From the NCBI GenBank assembly GCA_947471105.1, contig CANIYB010000103.1, positions 1-7,786 on the forward strand: DNA of 7,786 nt, read 5' to 3'. The notes under the pieces are model-generated. The model was given only the letters and a program-made list of their open reading frames with translations, did no database searches and was not told where the DNA came from. This document shows positions 4,325-7,786 of the stretch, piece by piece. Made by a program: the position numbers and the translations under genes. This DNA is from Cytophagaceae bacterium (lineage in GTDB: Bacteria; Bacteroidota; Bacteroidia; Cytophagales; Spirosomataceae). The first letter of the stretch is position 1, and each line of letters starts with the position of its first letter.

Positions 4325-7300
4325 TTATTTTAAGGTCCGTATATAGGACAACAAATCGGCGACTTGTTTATCCGTATAATTATCAATCAAGCCTTTTGCC
4401 ATGAACGATCGACCTCCCAGAAAACCTTGGTTTTGGATGTTGGCTGTTTCAATAAATACTCGACTGCCTCCCATAAATGCTAGGGTAGTTCCGCGGGCAT
4501 CTTTGTTGACCAAATAACCTTCCAAACTTTGGCCATCTTTTTTCTTCACCCGGTATATCGCATAACTGGATTCTACAGCTGCGTCAGGATTAAGAATAGC
4601 CGTAAGGAGTGCTTCATATTCGCGGGAAGCAGAGCCGTCTAAGGCCGGGGCAATATTCTGTCCTTTGTTACCGACTTGATGACACAACAAGCAAGTCTGA
4701 AAAAGCTTTTTTCCTTCATTCGGGTTTCCTCCGTTTTTATTAGCAATCACCATGTACCTTTTTAGTTCCCCATCAAATGCCTTCTTTTTTTCCTCTTCTC
4801 GCTTTTTTACACCCTCCATAATGGCCTGGCCACGTTGATCACTCCGATTGGCATTCAAGATGCGTTCCGCCGATGAAAGGTTGAAGGCCGATAAATCCAA
4901 TCCTTTTTGCCCAAACACATTCATTAACACGGTAGCACTTTGGTTAGAGCCCGCTAAAATGCTGACCATTTCTGCTTTTTCAGTCGCTTTAAGTTCGGGT
5001 ATCCATTTCAATAAAGCCAGTTCTCCCTCCGCTGGGCTCGCTTTTGAAAGGCTATTCAATGCGGCTACACGTACCTCAAAACTTAATTTTTTATTCTGAA
5101 CAATCTGCTTAAAAACTTCTTGACTAGCCTTAGGGTTAATCTCCAATGCTTTTAACGTAAGTTTTAGGGTTTGATCTGGGGTTTGATCATTGATTAAAGA
5201 GATAATGGCATCTCGCATTTTATCAATTTTAAATCGCCCAATGGCATCCAACGCCAGGTCAATATTCGGCAGCGATTCACTCTTTATTAATGTACTAATC
5301 GGAACCAAAAGTAATTGGGTCAGCTCGGGTGATTGTACACGCGCTTGATTTTGCAAGGCGATTTGGGTATAGGCGGCGGCATGAACAGGATTTTGGAACA
5401 CCGACTTCACAGCCTCGTAAATCTCTTTGTTGCCTAGCATTTCCGCGATGCCGATAAAAGCAGATTCGTCGAGTGCCGTGATATTGGATGTTGGCCAAAA
5501 TTTCAGAAAAGCAGTCTCCTTTTGTTTAACTGGTAATGCTTGGATAGCCCACAATATATTTGCGACAGGAATATCAGTAGCGATTGGAGCGTTTAGGTAG
5601 GTTTGTAATTCTCCGGAATATTGCTCGAGCGCCCTGCGAGCAAGAAAGCGCTCAAATTTTCGTTCATAAGCCCCACCCATGGCATTCCCAGGGATTTCAG
5701 GTTTGCTCGCACGAACCAGAATGTCGATCACTGACTGGTCGGCTCCGCCGACTTCCAACAGCGTACGAAGGACCTGGGAGCGAACGGCTGGATTCTTATC
5801 TTCCATAAGCTCTTTTACCGAACTGGCCATTTGTGCCGGGTTCAGCGAAAAGCTTGCCAGCGAACGAACAGCTTCGCGCCTAAGATCGTGCAAAGGGGAT
5901 TTCAAGAGTAAAGAAAGGAGGGTAGCATCATAGTGTTTAATTCCTTCCAATGACCATAAGGCGTGTATTCTTGTAACCTCATCTTGAGATTCATCGGAAG
6001 CCAATGCCATAAGACTCATCGCTAATCCTTTGGTTTCAGAAATAGGGCGATCCGAGATCTGATGCCAAGCAGCACGTTTTTCCCAGAGTGATGGCGAATG
6101 TAGATAATTGACCAATTCTTCCGTTTTCACCAAATTGAAATCAAGGATATCACGTGGTTTTTGACTCACATGACGGATGCGCCATATACGTCCATGTGAT
6201 TTGTCTCGATCTGGGTGTGTGGTCGGTAGTTCATTGTGGGAAATAATCTTGTTGTACCAATCCGCAATATAGAGGCTTCCATCTGGTCCAAATTCCATAT
6301 TAACCGGGCGAAACCAGTCATCCTCGGATGTCAGTAGGTCTGGTAAATGTTGGGCAGTAACGCTACCATCTGGATTACGGATGATCCGAACGGCGTTGAT
6401 CGAACTGGTAATCGGATTTGCTAGAAAAGCTACATTTTTAAATTCATCAGGAAAGGAACCAGAGGCATCATCAGCAAATGCCGTTCCCGATATTCCGGTT
6501 CCACCTACTCGGAACTCGTGAAGTGTAGGCATGAAAGGCTGATAAGGACTAAGCCGTTCATTGCCAATACCTGGAAAACCCGTACCGGGTTCCATGGGTG
6601 CAACCGAATACCCCAAATCATTCGCTTCAGAACCATACCACTGACCATTGCCACGAAGCTGAAAGCCCCAAATATTATTAAGGCCAGAACTGACCAGTTC
6701 CAGTTTTTTTGCATCCAAGGAAAATCGGGCGATTTTGCTGTAATCGATCTTCAGTTTCACATCACTTTTTAAAGAAGAGACTCCACTTTTATTCAGGGCT
6801 CCTTGGCTGAAATGAATCCAATCGCCGGGTCCTCGGATGAGCACATGCGCCATCGTGTGGGTATCCGTAAAACCAAAACCCGTGAGTAGGGGAGTTCGCT
6901 GATCGGCTTTTCCATCCCGATCTGCATCATTCAGGAAAAATAGTTCAGAACCTTGCACCACATAAGCCCCATTCTTATAGGGTAAAATACTCATGGGAAT
7001 GGTAAGTCCATCTGCCCAGATATTGGTTTTTACGGGATTCTTGCCATAAAGGTCAGAGAACACAAGAATCTTGTCCACACCTTTTGTTTTTCCTTGATAA
7101 AGATCCAATATCCGTTTAAAGTTCGGGTGATTTTTCTGTGCTTCTGGGTCATCCATGAGTTTTAGCAAATCATTCCATTGGATGTCGGCGATCGGATCCA
7201 AAGGGTACATAATTGCGGTCTGAGTCCAGAGCCTGCCCGCATCATCAAAAGTAAGATCGATCGGATTAATCAATCCATCTTTTTCACTGGCAACGAGCTC

Positions 7301-7456
7301 AATAACGAAGCCTTCAGGAACTTTAAATCCGGCAAGCTCCTGCTCGGGTGTATAAATCTGCGTGCGTACCGACTGAGTTTTTTTTGATTGAGCAAATAAT
7401 TGGGGACTAAAGCTCGTTACAAGAAAGACAGAAATGAATACAAGGATAAGCTTCAT
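4325..7456 (-). CDS. PVC-type dehydrogenase-like protein with CxxCH haem domain
   Basis: A 1043-residue exported protein. Residues 1-22 are a signal peptide (cleavage after LFA). Residues about 40-428 form a beta-propeller like the 'membrane-bound dehydrogenase' domain TIGR02604 and glucose/sorbosone dehydrogenases. Landmarks there are a calcium-loop-like DADRDGKAD (177-185), DTHTMAHVL (198-206), GGTGISGTAF (318-327) and FGPDGSLYIADWYNKI (389-404). About 440-860 is an alpha-helical repeat region with HEAT-like units such as LRREAVRSL (525-533) and PAVRSQVLRTL (556-566). A charged linker (881-902) leads to a cytochrome c domain, TIGR02603 type. Its haem motif is C922-L-L-C925-H926, with NPDAAVESSY (956-965) and M1019 as likely sixth haem ligand. 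It probably oxidises a sugar or alcohol in the periplasm and passes electrons on; the substrate is unknown. It follows a DUF1080 gene by 102 bp on the same strand and is intact. Confidence 0.92.
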   Translation of the reverse strand: MKLILVFISVFLVTSFSPQLFAQSKKTQSVRTQIYTPEQELAGFKVPEGFVIELVASEKDGLINPIDLTFDDAGRLWTQTAIMYPLDPIADIQWNDLLKLMDDPEAQKNHPNFKRILDLYQGKTKGVDKILVFSDLYGKNPVKTNIWADGLTIPMSILPYKNGAYVVQGSELFFLNDADRDGKADQRTPLLTGFGFTDTHTMAHVLIRGPGDWIHFSQGALNKSGVSSLKSDVKLKIDYSKIARFSLDAKKLELVSSGLNNIWGFQLRGNGQWYGSEANDLGYSVAPMEPGTGFPGIGNERLSPYQPFMPTLHEFRVGGTGISGTAFADDASGSFPDEFKNVAFLANPITSSINAVRIIRNPDGSVTAQHLPDLLTSEDDWFRPVNMEFGPDGSLYIADWYNKIISHNELPTTHPDRDKSHGRIWRIRHVSQKPRDILDFNLVKTEELVNYLHSPSLWEKRAAWHQISDRPISETKGLAMSLMALASDESQDEVTRIHALWSLEGIKHYDATLLSLLLKSPLHDLRREAVRSLASFSLNPAQMASSVKELMEDKNPAVRSQVLRTLLEVGGADQSVIDILVRASKPEIPGNAMGGAYERKFERFLARRALEQYSGELQTYLNAPIATDIPVANILWAIQALPVKQKETAFLKFWPTSNITALDESAFIGIAEMLGNKEIYEAVKSVFQNPVHAAAYTQIALQNQARVQSPELTQLLLVPISTLIKSESLPNIDLALDAIGRFKIDKMRDAIISLINDQTPDQTLKLTLKALEINPKASQEVFKQIVQNKKLSFEVRVAALNSLSKASPAEGELALLKWIPELKATEKAEMVSILAGSNQSATVLMNVFGQKGLDLSAFNLSSAERILNANRSDQRGQAIMEGVKKREEEKKKAFDGELKRYMVIANKNGGNPNEGKKLFQTCLLCHQVGNKGQNIAPALDGSASREYEALLTAILNPDAAVESSYAIYRVKKKDGQSLEGYLVNKDARGTTLAFMGGSRVFIETANIQNQGFLGGRSFMAKGLIDNYTDKQVADLLSYIRTLK

Positions 7457-7558
7457 AATTTTTCTTTATAGGGTATGAAAACAGCGCATAAATTTTTAGG
7501 TTCGGGCATTTCAATAAAGGCTTCACAAATAAAATCAAAAGAATTAGATCTTTACATA
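7457..7558 (-). other. Spacer between the DUF1080 and CxxCH genes
   Basis: This 102-bp gap shows no strong hairpin, so the two leftward genes may share a transcript. An A-rich stretch (AAAGAAAAA on the minus strand) lies just before the ATG at 7456 and probably serves as the ribosome entry region. No clear TAnnTTTG box was found. Confidence 0.45.
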
Positions 7559-7786
7559 TCAGGGAATTTCAGAAATGGTCAAATCTTTGAATTCCACTTG
7601 GGCTACACCTCCACTATGAATTTGAACTGCAATAACACCCTTTTGAGGTATTTTGGGATCTTTTTCAATGTACTCACAGGTTTTTACCCCATTAATATAC
7701 AGTTCATGAAGGTTGCCTTTGCAACGGATGATATAGCTATTCCAACCATCTTCCTTGAGGAGATGTTTGAGCGTACTGAGATCTCC
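7559..7786 (-). CDS. DUF1080 / 3-keto-disaccharide hydrolase-like protein, C-terminal part only
   Basis: The last 75 residues of a gene that starts beyond the right edge. The pattern WNSYIIRCKGNLHELYING (20-38), then KIPQKGVIAVQIHSGGVAQV (48-67) and EFKDLTISEIP to the stop, matches the end of DUF1080 domains. These have a concanavalin-like jelly-roll fold and are annotated as 3-keto-disaccharide hydrolases. In such proteins the segment is the last few strands of the sandwich. The stop TGA at 7559-7561 is in frame with the whole visible stretch. Signal peptide and active-site region are outside the window. Its position just upstream of a dehydrogenase-like haem protein fits a joint role in handling 3-keto sugars in the periplasm (inference). 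Confidence 0.85.
   Translation of the reverse strand, partial: GDLSTLKHLLKEDGWNSYIIRCKGNLHELYINGVKTCEYIEKDPKIPQKGVIAVQIHSGGVAQVEFKDLTISEIP

Noticed and set aside
4848..5933. Several 65-85-residue frames inside the large CxxCH gene, on either strand
   Set aside because: They are shadows of the intact 1043-residue frame with no recognisable domains.
1..7786. CRISPR arrays, tRNA or rRNA genes, transposases, phage genes
   Set aside because: No regularly spaced repeats, cloverleaf sequences or mobile-element proteins were seen on either strand.

Overview
The window looks like a chromosomal segment of a Bacteroidota bacterium, most likely Cytophagales or a relative. The support is the set of families present (2TM domain, FISUMP domain, PVC-type CxxCH protein beside DUF1080, TIGR02683/TIGR02684 toxin-antitoxin pair), A-rich leaders instead of Shine-Dalgarno sequences, and a TAnnTTTG-type -7 promoter element before the toxin gene. 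The lineage call is inference from protein families, not from a marker gene.

Left part (1-1437, minus strand): a compact three-gene operon reading right to left. It holds a 45-residue DUF2256 zinc-ribbon-like protein, a DUF2805/TIGR03643 protein, and a photolyase-like FAD-binding protein that leaves the window at base 1. The genes overlap by 26 bp and 1 bp, and the last two start with GTG. The photolyase-like protein begins directly with the FAD domain. It lacks the usual N-terminal antenna domain and instead carries an alpha/beta-looking region after the FAD domain. This set is the best candidate here for a poorly described system, possibly light- or flavin-dependent DNA repair or redox signalling.

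Middle part: on the plus strand lie a membrane-anchored XRE-type regulator (HTH plus 2TM domain, 1596-2087) and a small Rieske [2Fe-2S] lipoprotein (2185-2634). A secreted FISUMP-domain protein (2669-3337) is convergent to the Rieske gene, with an AT-only hairpin at the junction. An AT-rich gap of about 320 bp follows. A toxin-first type II toxin-antitoxin pair comes next (3660-4247), with a recognisable promoter and repeat sequences that could be its operator.

Right part (4325-7786, minus strand): the 3' end of a DUF1080 (3-keto-disaccharide hydrolase-like) gene, then a 1043-residue exported protein with a dehydrogenase-like beta-propeller, HEAT-like repeats and a C-terminal CxxCH haem domain. 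A good rho-independent terminator follows it. The pair fits periplasmic oxidation and hydrolysis of sugars, by analogy with related gene clusters.

No tRNA, rRNA, CRISPR array, insertion sequence or phage gene was seen.
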